The notes: a model not told the origin generated them from the letters alone. A stretch of DNA of 25,511 nt from an uncultured Collinsella sp. (GCA_900547855.1 URIK01000007.1:1-25511), one strand, 5' to 3'. Shown: positions 6,421 through 15,445, numbered from the stretch's first letter. Made by a program: numbers and translations.

Positions 6421-7612
6421 GACCGCGCTTCGCATGGCGCTGGCGCACCCGTTCTACCTGCTCATCTATACGGTGTTCATCTCGCTCATGGGCGTATTCA
6501 TCGCGGCATCGGTGAGCTGGAACTCGTCGCAGCTCACCGAGTACAAGCCCTACGATGCCAACGTGATCGTGGTCGACCGCGACGACAGCGACCTTTCGCG
6601 TGCGCTTACCAAGCATTTGGGTTCGCGTTTTGAGCTGGTCACGGGCATCGGCGACGATACGTACGACCTTGCGGACGCGCTCTCCAAGAGCAACAGCGCC
6701 AAGGGCAGCGCCGACTGCGTGTTCTTTATCCCGGAGGAGTTTGAGGACGACCTCGTTGCGGCTGCCCGCGCGGGGGAGGCCCTGCCCAAGCTCGACGTGA
6801 CCTACGGTTCCGGCACCATGGCGGCGGCGCTTTCGTCTGCCGAGGCCTCGCGCTGGATCTCGCTCGCGGGCGCTGCGGCGGCGCTTGGGCCCGCTGCTTC
6901 TAACGGCGACGTTGCCAAGGCCGCCGAGCATGCCGCTGCAAAGCGCGCGGAGGTCCAGATCGAGCAGGTCAAGGTCGACTCGACGGCTGCCGCCACGCTC
7001 GAGTCGTATTTCAACTTTGGCGCGTACGCGATTATCTCGTCGGTCATCGTATCGGTGGGGTTGGTGTTCTCGGGCATGAACGAGCCCGAGCGCGTGCGTC
7101 GTATGGATGCCGGCCCGGTCTCCGAGCGCCAGCGCTCGCTTGCCGTGTTCGCGGCTGCCGCTGTGCTCACCGTCTGCATCTGGTTTGTGTCGAGCATGAT
7201 GGGCGTCGTGGGCTTTGCCGGCGCGGTTGCCGAGGTCGGCGTGGGTCGTGTGTGCCTGGCGCTGGCGGCGACGTTTGCCCTGGCGTGCACGCCTCTGGCC
7301 GTTGGCTTTGCGCTGTCGAGCCTGGGTGCGCGCGAGGAGCTGCTTAACGGTGTGGGCAACCTGCTCGGCATGCTCATGACGTTTTTGGGCGGCGCTTGGA
7401 TGCCGCTGTCGCTGATGGGCTCGGCCGTGCAGACGGTGGCGCACTTTGTGCCGACGTATTGGGTGAACGATGCGATTGGCAAAGCGCTCGCTTCGGATCT
7501 GACGTCCACCGTGTTGGGCGACATCGCCTGCGACCTGGGCGTCACCGTGCTCTTCGCCGCCGCCATTGCCGCCGTAGGCCTGGCCCTCTCACGCGCCAAA
7601 TCCCGCGCCTAG
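6407..7612 (+). CDS. ABC-2 type permease, second subunit
   Basis: Second membrane subunit, 401 residues, with the same layout as its neighbour: an N-terminal helix (about 15-38), an extracytoplasmic domain, then about five helices starting near residue 205. The C-terminal part carries a PLSLMG-type membrane loop familiar from ABC-2 permeases. ATG 6407 is preceded by GGAAGGAG and overlaps the previous gene by 14 bases; an in-frame start at 6392 has no ribosome-binding site. The similar topology suggests an ancient gene duplication, although direct sequence identity looks low by eye. No clear terminator follows; 81 bases separate it from the next ABC operon. Confidence 0.88.
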   Translation: MSTFKTALRMALAHPFYLLIYTVFISLMGVFIAASVSWNSSQLTEYKPYDANVIVVDRDDSDLSRALTKHLGSRFELVTGIGDDTYDLADALSKSNSAKGSADCVFFIPEEFEDDLVAAARAGEALPKLDVTYGSGTMAAALSSAEASRWISLAGAAAALGPAASNGDVAKAAEHAAAKRAEVQIEQVKVDSTAAATLESYFNFGAYAIISSVIVSVGLVFSGMNEPERVRRMDAGPVSERQRSLAVFAAAAVLTVCIWFVSSMMGVVGFAGAVAEVGVGRVCLALAATFALACTPLAVGFALSSLGAREELLNGVGNLLGMLMTFLGGAWMPLSLMGSAVQTVAHFVPTYWVNDAIGKALASDLTSTVLGDIACDLGVTVLFAAAIAAVGLALSRAKSRA

Positions 7613-7693
7613 TCTGAAATAAATCCTAGGCCTCGCCCCAAAATAGTTCGCCAAGGTTTACTATTACGTTCATAAAGTAGTACGAGGCTAACA

Positions 7694-8419
<726 letters not shown>

Positions 8420-8427
8420 GCGGCGCC

Positions 8428-11094
8428 ATGACACCTCTCGCAAAACGTCTCCCGCGCGAGCTGCGCCGCAATATCGGCAAGTACCTGGGCATCTTTTTGC
8501 TTATGTGCGGAAGCATCGCTCTCACCTCGGGCTTTTTGCTCGCAGCGCATTCCATCGGCTGCCTTATCGACGACATGCGCGATGCGTACACGATTGAGGA
8601 CGGCCGCGTGACCACCTCCTTCGAGGCCACCGACGATCAACTCAAGGCCGCCGAGGATGCAGCCGGCGACGTCGGCGGCGTCACGCTCTACAAGAATTTC
8701 TCCATCGACGCCATCATCAAAAAGGCCGCTGGCGACGATGGCACCAAGCGCACGCTGCGCACCTATGCGCACCGCAGCAAGGTCGATATCGCGTCCTACT
8801 GTGAGGGCAAGGAACCCAAGGCGGATGACGAGGTGGCCATCGACCGTGTCTTTGCCACCAATAACGACCTCGCCGTGGGCGATAAGGTCGAGCTTGAGGG
8901 CCGCACCTACACCATCTGCGGCATCATGACCCAGCCCGATAGCCAGGCGCTGTTCCTCAACAATTCGGACTTTACGGTGAACACCATCACCTATGGCGTG
9001 GCCGAGGTCACCGACGCCGGCTTTGCCGCGCTCGAGGATGCCGGCGGCGCGCCTGCCTACACCTACTCCTTCACCTTTACCGATCGCGATCTTTCCACCG
9101 CAGACCGCATCGACGCCGAGCAAGATATGGTCGAGGCGCTGACCGATGCCGATGCGCGCGTGGACGATCTGATCGATGCCGATTCCAATCAGGGCATTGG
9201 CTATGCGCGCGACGACGTGAACGGCGACTCCATGATGTGGATGACGCTGCTCGACATCATCATCGTGATCATGGCGTTCGTCTTTGTGGTCCTTACCGAC
9301 GCCACCATCGAGGAGGAGAGCGCCATCATCGGCACGCTGCTCGCCAGCGGCTATCGTCGACGCGAGATCGTGCTGCACTACCTTGCGCTTCCCGCTATCG
9401 TGGGCGTGGTCGCGGCGCTTTTGGGCACTGCGCTCGGCATTGTGTTCTTTACCGAGCCCATGCGCAGCCTCTATTACGGTTCGTATGGCCTGCCGCCCTT
9501 CCAGGTGCACTGGAGCTGGGAGATCTTTGTGAAGTGCGCCGTGGTTCCCGCCGCCGCGCTCATCCTCATCACGCTGGTGGGCCTGCTTCGCAAGATGGGC
9601 AAGACGCCGTTGCAGTTCCTTCGTCACGAGGCGAGTGGCAAATCGGGCACCAAGCGCGGCTTGCAGCTGCCGGAGCGCATGGGTTTTGTTTCCCGCTTCC
9701 GCCTGCGTATCTTCCTGCGCAACCTGGGCAACTTCGCCACGCTCTTCGTGGGCATTGCGTTTGCCTCGCTGCTGCTGCTCTTTGGCCTGGCGATTCTGCC
9801 CACGATGACGCACTACGCGGACAACCTGGAGACAAGCCTGGTCGCCGAGCACCAGTACACGCTCAAGGCGCCGCTGGAGCTCGAGGGCACTGCCGAGGAG
9901 CGCGAGCAGTGGTCGGCACTCGAGCGCTTGCAGTCGGTTGACGGCGCGCTGCTTTCCGCCGCTCAGGATGCCGATGACGAGCTTGACGACGCGGCCGATG
10001 CGGCGCAGACAGCAGCCGATGCCGCGACCAGCGCTCCGTCTGCCGAGAACCTGGCCGCAGCGCAGGATGCGCTTGCCAAGGTCCAGGACAAGAAGGATGC
10101 GCTCTACGCGCGCCTTGACGATCTTGCCGATGCCCTCGGCTGCGACCGCGGCGAGGCTATCGACCTGATCGACAAGGCCTCTAAGATCGACACCGACAAC
10201 GATGATATCCACCCGGTCAACACGATCGACAACGGTGCAGGCGCAATCGCGCAGGCCGAGAAATACGCCGTCTACCAGCTGCAATACGATCGCGGCGACG
10301 GAAATGGCGAGGAGACGATTTCCGTCTACGGCATCTCGCCCGATTCGCGCTATTGGAAAGACCTCAACGTCGGCGACGGACGCGTCGTCTTTGGCGGCGG
10401 CCTGCTCGACAAGTTTGGCTGGAGCGAGGGCCAGAAGGTCACGCTCATCGACAAGTACGAGGGCGAGCATTATTCCCTTGAGTACGCGGGCAAGGGCTGT
10501 GCCTGGGGCTCCAAGTCGGACATGAATATCTATATGAGTATCGACGACTTTAACGAGCTGTTCGACAACGACGCCGCCTACTTTAACGGCTATGTGAGCG
10601 ACGAGAAGCTCGACCTCGATGCTCGTTACTTTGCCGGCGACACCACGCCCGACGACATGCGGGCCGTGGGCGACCAGTTCATCGGCATGATGAGCAAAAT
10701 GATCGGAATGATGATCGGGCTCGCGGTGTTTATCTTCCTGCTGTTTATGTACCTGCTGACCAAGGCGGTGATCGACCACAGCGCCCGTTCGATCAGCTAC
10801 ATGAAAGTCTTTGGCTATCGCGATAGCGAGATCTCGCATCTGTACATCCGCTCGATCACGCTGTGCGTGGCGGCGTCGCTCGTGCTGAGCCTGCCGGTCA
10901 TTATTGGCTCGCTCACGGCCATCTTCCGCTCGATGCTGCTCGCCTACAACGGCAATATCGAGATCTACGTGCCCGCTTGGTCCATGGCTGCATGCGTCGG
11001 CATTGGCTTTGCGACCTATCTGGTCGTGGCACTGCTGCACACGCGCTCCATCAAGCGCGTGAGCCTCTCCGAGGCGCTGAAGGTCCAGGAATAG
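8428..11094 (+). CDS. Large FtsX-type ABC permease
   Basis: Membrane partner of the preceding ATPase, 888 residues. I see eight hydrophobic helices as two 1+3 sets: about 19-41, 269-290, 314-340 and 365-388, then about 436-460, 755-783, 812-840 and 851-871. This is the duplicated FtsX arrangement with two large extracytoplasmic domains. The second external domain contains an Ala/Asp-rich helical stretch at about 501-577 that is probably a coiled coil, as seen in efflux permeases that project a stalk. ATG 8428 is preceded by AGGCGG and lies 8 bases after the ATPase stop; an upstream TTG in frame is less likely. A hairpin terminator follows. No two-component genes adjoin this pair. Confidence 0.9.
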   Translation: MTPLAKRLPRELRRNIGKYLGIFLLMCGSIALTSGFLLAAHSIGCLIDDMRDAYTIEDGRVTTSFEATDDQLKAAEDAAGDVGGVTLYKNFSIDAIIKKAAGDDGTKRTLRTYAHRSKVDIASYCEGKEPKADDEVAIDRVFATNNDLAVGDKVELEGRTYTICGIMTQPDSQALFLNNSDFTVNTITYGVAEVTDAGFAALEDAGGAPAYTYSFTFTDRDLSTADRIDAEQDMVEALTDADARVDDLIDADSNQGIGYARDDVNGDSMMWMTLLDIIIVIMAFVFVVLTDATIEEESAIIGTLLASGYRRREIVLHYLALPAIVGVVAALLGTALGIVFFTEPMRSLYYGSYGLPPFQVHWSWEIFVKCAVVPAAALILITLVGLLRKMGKTPLQFLRHEASGKSGTKRGLQLPERMGFVSRFRLRIFLRNLGNFATLFVGIAFASLLLLFGLAILPTMTHYADNLETSLVAEHQYTLKAPLELEGTAEEREQWSALERLQSVDGALLSAAQDADDELDDAADAAQTAADAATSAPSAENLAAAQDALAKVQDKKDALYARLDDLADALGCDRGEAIDLIDKASKIDTDNDDIHPVNTIDNGAGAIAQAEKYAVYQLQYDRGDGNGEETISVYGISPDSRYWKDLNVGDGRVVFGGGLLDKFGWSEGQKVTLIDKYEGEHYSLEYAGKGCAWGSKSDMNIYMSIDDFNELFDNDAAYFNGYVSDEKLDLDARYFAGDTTPDDMRAVGDQFIGMMSKMIGMMIGLAVFIFLLFMYLLTKAVIDHSARSISYMKVFGYRDSEISHLYIRSITLCVAASLVLSLPVIIGSLTAIFRSMLLAYNGNIEIYVPAWSMAACVGIGFATYLVVALLHTRSIKRVSLSEALKVQE

Positions 11095-11106
11095 AGAACC
11101 GCCCGC

Positions 11107-11144
11107 ACGCGGGGGCACGAACCGAAGGAAGGGTGCCCCCGCGT
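11107..11144 (+). terminator. Terminator of the FtsX-type ABC operon
   Basis: A perfect 12-bp stem (11107-11118 with 11133-11144, core GCGGGGGCAC) has a 14-base loop and is followed by TATTTG. It lies 12 bases after the permease stop. The trailing T-run is short, but position and stem strength support transcription termination. Confidence 0.75.
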
Positions 11145-11213
11145 TATTTGCCCGCCAGGCCCGACGTGGGCAAACGCGCGCAACGTCAGACTTCCCCGAA
11201 CAGAAGGAGACCC

Positions 11214-11858
11214 ATGGCAAGATCGGCAGAGGAGCTCAAGCAGCTCTCCATCAAGGAGTTCACCGAGGCGGCAAAGGTCTACGAATCCGGCCATGCCGGC
11301 ATTTACGAGATGTGCAAGGACGACTATCCGCAAATGCTCGAGGAGCTTGAGCTCGAACCGTTCGAGGACGCGCTCGACGTGGGCTGTGGAACCGGAGCCG
11401 TCCTAGAACTGCTCCACGCCCGGTACCCCAGCAAGCACTTGACTGGACTCGACCTCACACCCGGGATGATCGACGTCGCCCGGGCAAAGCAGCTCGATAA
11501 CGTCAGCTTTGTCGTCGGAGACGCGGAGGCACTGCCCTTCGAGCCCCGGAGCTTCGACGCCGTGCTCTGCTCCAACAGCTTCCACCACTACCCGCATCCG
11601 GAGAGATTTTTCGCCGAGGTGGCACGCGTCCTTCGGCCCGGCGGGCGACTGGTCCTTCGCGACTACACCTCGAACGATGTCGCGGTCTGGCTCATGAACA
11701 ACATCGAGCTACCGCTGGCACGCCTCTTGGGCCATGGCGACGTGCGCATCCTCAAGCTGTCCGAGCTACGCGCGCTCGTCGAGGAATCCGGGCTCACCCC
11801 GCTCAAGCTCGAGGCACAGAAGGGATTCCGCGCGCATCTGGTCGCGCAAAAGGGCTAG
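11214..11858 (+). CDS. Class I SAM-dependent methyltransferase (UbiE-like)
   Basis: Small-molecule methyltransferase of 214 residues. Motif I is DVGCGTG at 55-61, the acidic ribose-binding residue is D80 in GLDLTPGM, motif II is GDAEALPF at 102-109, motif IV reads FDAVLCSNSFHH, and RPGGRLVLRD at 141-150 forms the post-II strand. It belongs to the Methyltransf_11/25 type, which covers quinone, lipid and natural-product methylases; the acceptor cannot be read from sequence. ATG 11214 is set by AGAAGGAGA at 11202-11210. It stands alone between a terminator and a repeat-rich gap. Its codons look different from its neighbours, with more CGG, GGA and CTA, which could point to a separate origin; that impression is not quantified. 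Confidence 0.9.
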   Translation: MARSAEELKQLSIKEFTEAAKVYESGHAGIYEMCKDDYPQMLEELELEPFEDALDVGCGTGAVLELLHARYPSKHLTGLDLTPGMIDVARAKQLDNVSFVVGDAEALPFEPRSFDAVLCSNSFHHYPHPERFFAEVARVLRPGGRLVLRDYTSNDVAVWLMNNIELPLARLLGHGDVRILKLSELRALVEESGLTPLKLEAQKGFRAHLVAQKG

Positions 11859-11863
11859 CGGTC

Positions 11864-11969
11864 CGCGCCAGGACGCTCCGTCACGCCAGGGCACGCCGCC
11901 ACGCCAGGGCACACCATCAAACCAGATTGTGGCCACGCCAGAACGCGCCGCCAAACCAAGGCGCGCCGC
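11864..11969. repeat. Degenerate 18-bp tandem repeat
   Basis: About six units, period 18 (one unit of 16), with consensus CACGCCAGGRCACGCCGC at 11864, 11882, 11900, 11918, 11934 and 11952. The second and third units share their first 13 bases exactly. The array starts 5 bases after the methyltransferase stop. The period is a multiple of three, but no supported start or ribosome-binding site makes it coding. Confidence 0.6.
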
Positions 11970-12033
11970 CACAAACGTGACGGCGCGTCCCTCTTACCAG
12001 ATGCCGGTGATTCGCCGGTCTGCCGGTCGCGTT

Positions 12034-12083
12034 GGCAAGGACTGTCCCCAGCTGCCGGCAGGAAAGGAACGTCCCTAGCTGCC
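12034..12083 (+). repeat. Two GTCCC hairpin repeats with GGCAG/CTGCC arms
   Basis: GGACTGTCCCCAGCTGCC (12039-12056) and GGAACGTCCCTAGCTGCC (12066-12083) match at 15 of 18 positions. GGCA (12034-12037) and GGCAG (12057-12061) can pair with the TGCC/CTGCC ends, leaving the GTCCC motif in the loop. A third related copy lies at 24429-24446. Confidence 0.6.
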
Positions 12084-12095
12084 AGGCGGCGAGGC

Positions 12096-12155
12096 ACTCA
12101 TTTAAGTCCGTCCCCAATGAGTGGTTTCAGTCATTTAAGTCTGTCCCCAATGACT
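12096..12155 (+). repeat. Two GTCCCC hairpin repeats with ACTCATT and AGTCATT arms
   Basis: Copy 12096-12122 has arms ACTCATT/AATGAGT, and copy 12129-12155 has arms AGTCATT/AATGACT. Both enclose almost the same 13-base loop ending GTCCCC. The C/G change in the arm is compensated on the other side. The rest of the gap 11859-12239 holds only these repeats and a possible promoter. Confidence 0.75.
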
Positions 12156-12166
12156 AGGTTCCGTAC

Positions 12167-12197
12167 TTGACTTTAACTCTGCTTTAACTGGTACCAT
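12167..12197 (+). promoter_or_regulatory. Possible promoter of the DUF362 gene
   Basis: TTGACT (12167-12172) and TACCAT (12192-12197) resemble -35 and -10 boxes, with a 19-base spacer that is slightly long. They would start transcription about 35 bases before the DUF362 start codon. Confidence 0.35.
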
Positions 12198-12239
12198 CCT
12201 CTATGTCTGTAACGCCATATAGACCGAGGGGATAGATCT

Positions 12240-13445
12240 ATGACCGCAACTGCACCCGCAGCACCCGCTAAGGTGTACTTCACCAACCTGCGCACGCATG
12301 CTCGCGAGAGCCAGCTCGACAAGCTCAAGCGCCTCATCCGTCACGCCGGAATTGAGCAGATCGACTTTGAGAACAAGTTCGTCGCCATCAAGATTCACTT
12401 TGGCGAGCTGGGCAACCTGAGCTTTTTGCGCCCCAACTACGCCCGCGCCGTCGCGGACGTCGTGAAGGAGCTGGGCGGCAAGCCCTTCCTCACCGACTGC
12501 AATACGCTCTATGTCGGTAGCCGCAAAAACGCGCTCGAGCACATCGATACCGCCTACCAGAACGGCTTTACCCCGTATGCTACGGGTTGCCAGATCATCA
12601 TTGCCGACGGCCTCAAGGGCACCGACGAGGCGCTCGTCCCGGTCGAGGGCGGCGAGTACGTGCACGAGGCCAAGATCGGTCAGGCGCTCATGGATGCCGA
12701 TATCGTGATCAGCCTCACCCACTTTAAGGGCCATGAGCAGGCCGGTTTTGGCGGCGCCATGAAGAACCTGGGCATGGGAGGCGGCAGCCGTGCCGGCAAG
12801 ATGGAGCAGCATGCCGCCGGCAAGCCGAACGTCGCGACCGAGCACTGCGTTGGCTGCCATGCCTGCGAAAAGATCTGCGCGCACAACGCTATCTCGTTCG
12901 ACGGCACCCGCGAGCGCGAGCTTGCCAGCGGCGCTACTCGCACGGTGCACGTGGCTGCCATCGACCACGATCGCTGCGTGGGCTGCGGACGCTGCATTGC
13001 GGCATGCAACCAGGACTGCATCAAGCCCGGTTATGAGGCCGCGGCCGACGTGCTCAACTGCAAGATCGCCGAGTATACGAAGGCCGTCGTCGACGGCCGC
13101 CCGAGCTTCCACATCTCGCTTGCCATGGACATCAGTCCCAACTGCGACTGCCATCCCGAAAACGATACGCCTATCGTCAACGACATCGGCATGTTCGCGA
13201 GCTTCGACCCGGTCGCCATCGACCAGGCCTGCGCCGACGCCGTCATGGCGTCTGAGCCGCTGCCCAACACCGAGCTCACCGATAGCGCGGCCAAGATGGA
13301 GCACAACCACGAGCATCTGGAGGGCGAGCAGGCCAAGGATCCCTTCTGCATCACGCATCCCGACACCGACTGGCGCGTGTGCATCGCGCACGCCGAGAAG
13401 ATCGGCCTGGGCACGAGCAAGTACGAGCTCATCGAGGTCAAGTAG
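12240..13445 (+). CDS. DUF362 / 2x[4Fe-4S] ferredoxin-domain protein
   Basis: Cytoplasmic iron-sulfur protein of 401 residues. Residues of about 10-190 and 270-345 make up the DUF362 domain, recognised from KIHFGELGN, FLTDCNTLY, SLTHFKGHEQAGFGGAMKN and the late FDPVAIDQACAD motif. Inserted between them is a ferredoxin domain with C203-x2-C206-x2-C209-x3-C213 and C246-x2-C249-x2-C252-x3-C256, which should bind two [4Fe-4S] clusters. The family is widespread in anaerobes and its reaction is not established. ATG 12240 follows AGGGGA with a 7-base gap. It appears to be a single-gene unit, with a promoter-like sequence upstream and a bidirectional terminator downstream. Confidence 0.9.
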   Translation: MTATAPAAPAKVYFTNLRTHARESQLDKLKRLIRHAGIEQIDFENKFVAIKIHFGELGNLSFLRPNYARAVADVVKELGGKPFLTDCNTLYVGSRKNALEHIDTAYQNGFTPYATGCQIIIADGLKGTDEALVPVEGGEYVHEAKIGQALMDADIVISLTHFKGHEQAGFGGAMKNLGMGGGSRAGKMEQHAAGKPNVATEHCVGCHACEKICAHNAISFDGTRERELASGATRTVHVAAIDHDRCVGCGRCIAACNQDCIKPGYEAAADVLNCKIAEYTKAVVDGRPSFHISLAMDISPNCDCHPENDTPIVNDIGMFASFDPVAIDQACADAVMASEPLPNTELTDSAAKMEHNHEHLEGEQAKDPFCITHPDTDWRVCIAHAEKIGLGTSKYELIEVK

Positions 13446-13492
13446 CGTCGTCCTATTGGACAAACCAAGCGCCTTTGTGGCGTTAGTTGAGT

Positions 13493-13531
13493 AAAAGCCG
13501 CCCACGAGCACAACGCTCGCGGGCGGCTTTT
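13493..13531. terminator. Bidirectional terminator between convergent genes
   Basis: A 17-bp stem with one mismatch (13493-13509 with 13515-13531, core GCCGCCC) encloses the loop ACAAC. It is flanked by AAAA on the left and TTTT on the right, so it can terminate both the DUF362 gene and the convergent hydrolase gene. A second, weaker stem (13581-13585 with 13598-13602) followed by TTTTT lies closer to the hydrolase stop. Confidence 0.85.
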
Positions 13532-13609
13532 CAGAAGTGCGGTGAAAAATCGAATACCGCCGACCACAAACCGATTTTTGGCAACAAAACCCCAGACGTT
13601 GCTTTTTGC

Positions 13610-14575
13610 CTAATAATTCTTGTCGAGGAAGTCGTCGACCGTATTCCAGTAGAGCTCGGGGTCAACTTGCGCGCTCTTGGCGTGGGTGGCGCCGTGGATA
13701 GTGAGCTTCTGTTTAACCTTGCTGGCGCACGCGTCGTAGTTTTGGTCGAGCATGTCGTACGGCACAAAGGTGTCCTGGTCGCCGTGGATAAACAGCATGG
13801 GAACCGTCGCGTGTTTGAGTTGCTCCACACTGCTCGCCTTATGAAAGTCGTAGCCCGCGCGCACGTTGCACACCAAGTTTGCTACATCGAGCAAGGGAAA
13901 GCTGGGCAGGCTGAACACGTCCTTGAGCTGCAGGGAAAACTCGTCCCAAACACTCGTATAACCGCAGTCCTCGATAATGCATTTCACGTTTGCGGGCAGA
14001 GATTCCCCCGCGACGTTCATGGCGGTTGCCGCACCCATCGACTCGCCAAAGACCAGGATGCGCGCCTCGGGGTCAGCCTGAACGATTCGCTCGATCCATG
14101 CGACGATGTCGAGGCGCTCGGGCCAGCCCATGCCGATATAGTCGCCGCCGGAGCGCTCGTGGGCGCGGGCGGCGGGTGCGAGTACGTTCATGCCACGGTC
14201 GTGGAAGCGTTTGGCGTATCGGGCCATACCGATGGGCTCGTTGGTATATCCATGCAGGCAGACGGCGTAGTCGTGCGTGCTCTCCGACGCAGCAAAATAC
14301 CAGGCGGCAAGCTCGGTCCCGTCGTCCGCGGTGAGGTTGCTGCTCTTGCGGTTCTCTTTAAGCCATGCCCGCGCCTCGGTATCCTCGGCATCCGGCTGCT
14401 CACCTTCTTTGTCGTTCTTGCTATCCTGCATCATCTTCATGGTGTATGGCGCGCGGGGATTCAGCGCGAAGTCAAACAGAAAGTTGCCGGCAAATCCGAG
14501 CAGCGCAACGACAACCACCAGTGCAACGATGCCGGCTATCTTGAGCTTTCGATGGGAACGTGCGTTTTGAGCCAT
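13610..14575 (-). CDS. Membrane-anchored alpha/beta hydrolase
   Basis: Serine hydrolase of 321 residues. One N-terminal membrane helix (about 11-33) should place the catalytic domain outside the membrane. The nucleophile S179 lies in GESMG, the probable acid is D268 in HGDQD, and the base is H298 in GATHAKS; HGY at 108-110 forms the oxyanion region. The fold resembles YqkD/BAAT-like and peptidase S9-like hydrolases; the substrate is unknown. GGAGA upstream (14588-14592 region, minus strand) supports the ATG at 14575. It is transcribed divergently from the PAQR-family gene, and the shared region contains paired palindromes. Confidence 0.88.
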   Translation of the reverse strand: MAQNARSHRKLKIAGIVALVVVVALLGFAGNFLFDFALNPRAPYTMKMMQDSKNDKEGEQPDAEDTEARAWLKENRKSSNLTADDGTELAAWYFAASESTHDYAVCLHGYTNEPIGMARYAKRFHDRGMNVLAPAARAHERSGGDYIGMGWPERLDIVAWIERIVQADPEARILVFGESMGAATAMNVAGESLPANVKCIIEDCGYTSVWDEFSLQLKDVFSLPSFPLLDVANLVCNVRAGYDFHKASSVEQLKHATVPMLFIHGDQDTFVPYDMLDQNYDACASKVKQKLTIHGATHAKSAQVDPELYWNTVDDFLDKNY

Positions 14576-14595
14576 GCGGTATTCTCCTATAAGAT

Positions 14596-14654
14596 GTTAA
14601 TACATCAACATTTAATGCAAGCGCATTATGGACGTTCGCCGTTGATGCGTCAAC
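14596..14654. promoter_or_regulatory. Paired 14-bp palindromes in a divergent control region
   Basis: GTTGATGCGTCAAC (14641-14654) is a perfect 5-bp-arm palindrome. The reverse complement of 14596-14609 is GTTGATGTATTAAC, which matches it at 11 of 14 positions. Two related dyads 45 bp apart between divergent genes suggest binding sites for a dimeric repressor, one of them close to the hydrolase start. No regulator gene adjoins. Confidence 0.45.
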
Positions 14655-14720
14655 AGGCAAAGAATGGGTAAACAAAGGGTCACGTATAGTGCAAATTTCG
14701 CACGTACCCAGACGCTTTGA

Positions 14721-14726
14721 TATAGT
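14721..14726 (+). promoter_or_regulatory. Possible -10 box of the PAQR-family gene
   Basis: TATAGT stands 35 bases before the ATG, with TTCGCA (14697-14702) 18 bases further upstream as a weak -35. A second TATAGT occurs at 14685-14690. Confidence 0.4.
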
Positions 14727-14761
14727 GTTGAGAACTCTTTACGTTGGAGGATGTAACCGGC

Positions 14762-15445
14762 ATGTCCGATTCGAGCGACAGTTCTAAGCCGCGACCCAAG
14801 ACCGCGGCCGTTCCACACTACACGGTGGGTGAGGAGATCATGAACTCCGTCACCCATGGTGTCGGCTGCCTGCTGGGTATCGCGGGCCTGGTGCTCCTGA
14901 TCGTATTCGCCGCCCTGCGCGGCGGAGGCCCGGCCCACATGGCCGCGGCAATTGTCTACGGCGTCAGCATTATCCTCGAATACCTAGCCTCCACGCTCTA
15001 CCACGCGATTCAGCCCGCGCGCGCCAAGCGCGTGTTTCGCATCATCGACCACAGCTGCATCTACCTGCTCATTGCGGGCAGCTATACGCCGTTTTGCCTC
15101 ATCACGCTCGCAAACGACGGCGGCGCTGTGCTGTTCTTTGCCGTATGGGCCATCGCCATTATCGGCATCGCCCTCGAGTGCTTTATGCGCGAGCGACAGC
15201 CGCATTGGGTAAGCGGCCTGGTCTATCTGCTGATGGGCTGGCTCGTTGTCTTTAAGCTGCCCGAGCTCGTGGCGCTGCTCAACCCCGTGGCACTTACCCT
15301 GCTCGCCGTCGGCGGCGTGTGCTACACCGCGGGCGTGCCGTTCTATATCGCCAAAAACGTGCGCTATCTTCACAGCGTGTTTCACCTGTGGGTACTCGCC
15401 GGCAGCATCTTCCAGTTCATGGCGGTGATCCTCTTCGTAATCTAG
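14762..15445 (+). CDS. PAQR / hemolysin III family membrane protein
   Basis: Seven-helix membrane protein of 227 residues, YqfA/hemolysin-III branch of the PAQR (progestin and adipoQ receptor) family. The conserved residues are visible: EEIMNSVTHG near the start, S77-x3-H81 (STLYH), D96 in RIIDHSCIYLLIAGSYTP, and H204 and H208 in RYLHSVFHLW. In the family these histidines and the aspartate form an intramembrane zinc site with hydrolase-like (ceramidase-type) geometry. The bacterial role is not settled, and membrane homeostasis is often proposed. ATG 14762 is preceded by GGAGG (14746-14750); an upstream in-frame TTG is less likely. It is divergent from the hydrolase gene. Confidence 0.93.
   Translation: MSDSSDSSKPRPKTAAVPHYTVGEEIMNSVTHGVGCLLGIAGLVLLIVFAALRGGGPAHMAAAIVYGVSIILEYLASTLYHAIQPARAKRVFRIIDHSCIYLLIAGSYTPFCLITLANDGGAVLFFAVWAIAIIGIALECFMRERQPHWVSGLVYLLMGWLVVFKLPELVALLNPVALTLLAVGGVCYTAGVPFYIAKNVRYLHSVFHLWVLAGSIFQFMAVILFVI

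Noticed and set aside
4213..6435. Long reverse-strand open frame opposite the ABC exporter
   Set aside because: The opposite strand encodes clear ABC proteins. High-GC third-position bias keeps antisense frames open, and the antisense translation has no recognisable domain. The same holds for the antisense frames at 8278-11220, 15512-18073 and 21270-22376.
10863..11213. N-terminal extension of the methyltransferase into the FtsX-type permease
   Set aside because: The extension overlaps a well-supported gene and a terminator, while ATG 11214 has a strong ribosome-binding site.
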